Assembly: GCA_964471325.1 (NCBI GenBank)
Contig: CAYYFL010000043.1
Coordinates: 1 to 5,553 of the forward strand
Source of the DNA: Velamenicoccus sp964471325
Lineage (GTDB): Bacteria > Omnitrophota > Gorgyraeia > Velamenicoccales > Velamenicoccaceae
DNA: 5,553 bases
Reading direction: 5' to 3'
Made by a program: the position numbers and the translations under genes. The notes under the pieces are model-generated. The model worked only from the letters and a program-made list of their open reading frames with translations, was not told the origin of the DNA and ran no database searches. Of this stretch, positions 5,510 through 5,553 are shown in pieces (position 1 is the stretch's first letter; every line of letters begins with the position of its first letter).

Positions 5510-5553
5510 TTAGACCCTCCGCTTATTTGGTATTACCCGGCTCAATCGGATGA
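5510..5553 (+). repeat. Hairpin module copy D, cut by the window end
   Basis: The last 44 bases match 227-270 of copy B at 42 positions, including the start of the inserted hairpin (CGGCTCA, loop, TGA). The right arms and the second hairpin lie outside the window. One difference, TCCGC for TTCGC in the outer left arm, would break a pair unless the unseen right arm has changed to match. The full length and the next gene on this side cannot be seen. Confidence 0.7.

Noticed and set aside
5498..5553. Integron attC-type site: GTTAGAC at 5509-5515 fits the GTTRRRY core
   Set aside because: The other copies read ATTAGAC or lack the core, no matching RYYYAAC partner was found at the right place, there is no integrase, and the genes are not cassette-like.

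Overview
The window holds three intact housekeeping genes, all on the minus strand and read from right to left: glnN (type III glutamine synthetase, 3178-5370), pgi (glucose-6-phosphate isomerase, 1594-3066) and glgC (glucose-1-phosphate adenylyltransferase, 317-1570). On both sides lie non-coding stretches packed with related hairpin modules (1-303 and about 5431-5553). The organism is a bacterium with roughly balanced base composition. A 730-residue GSIII together with a GlgC of the cyanobacterial/plant style suggests an uncultured or deep-branching lineage (Omnitrophota-like would fit). This is an impression from the proteins, not a demonstrated placement.

Layout, left to right. 1-50 is hairpin module copy A. 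51-189 is a long inverted repeat enclosing three further 7-bp hairpins, a four-way-junction shape. 210-226 is a perfect 7-bp hairpin with a triloop. 227-303 is copy B of the module, carrying an extra hairpin in its loop and ending 13 bp beyond the glgC stop codon. Then come glgC and pgi, 23 bp apart and probably co-transcribed. The 111-bp gap 3067-3177 carries the likely intrinsic terminator of glnN. After glnN there is a short leader and possible promoter (5371-5420), followed by modules matching the left flank: a shared junction segment, copy C and a truncated copy D running off the window end.

Function. Pgi interconverts fructose-6-phosphate and glucose-6-phosphate. After phosphoglucomutase (not in this window), GlgC turns glucose-1-phosphate into ADP-glucose, the committed step of bacterial glycogen synthesis. 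GlnN assimilates ammonium into glutamine. The trio therefore joins carbon storage with nitrogen assimilation, although the terminator after glnN argues for two transcription units. The genes themselves are ordinary. The unusual part is the flanking system of nested, mix-and-match hairpin modules, which I cannot assign to any named repeat or RNA family.
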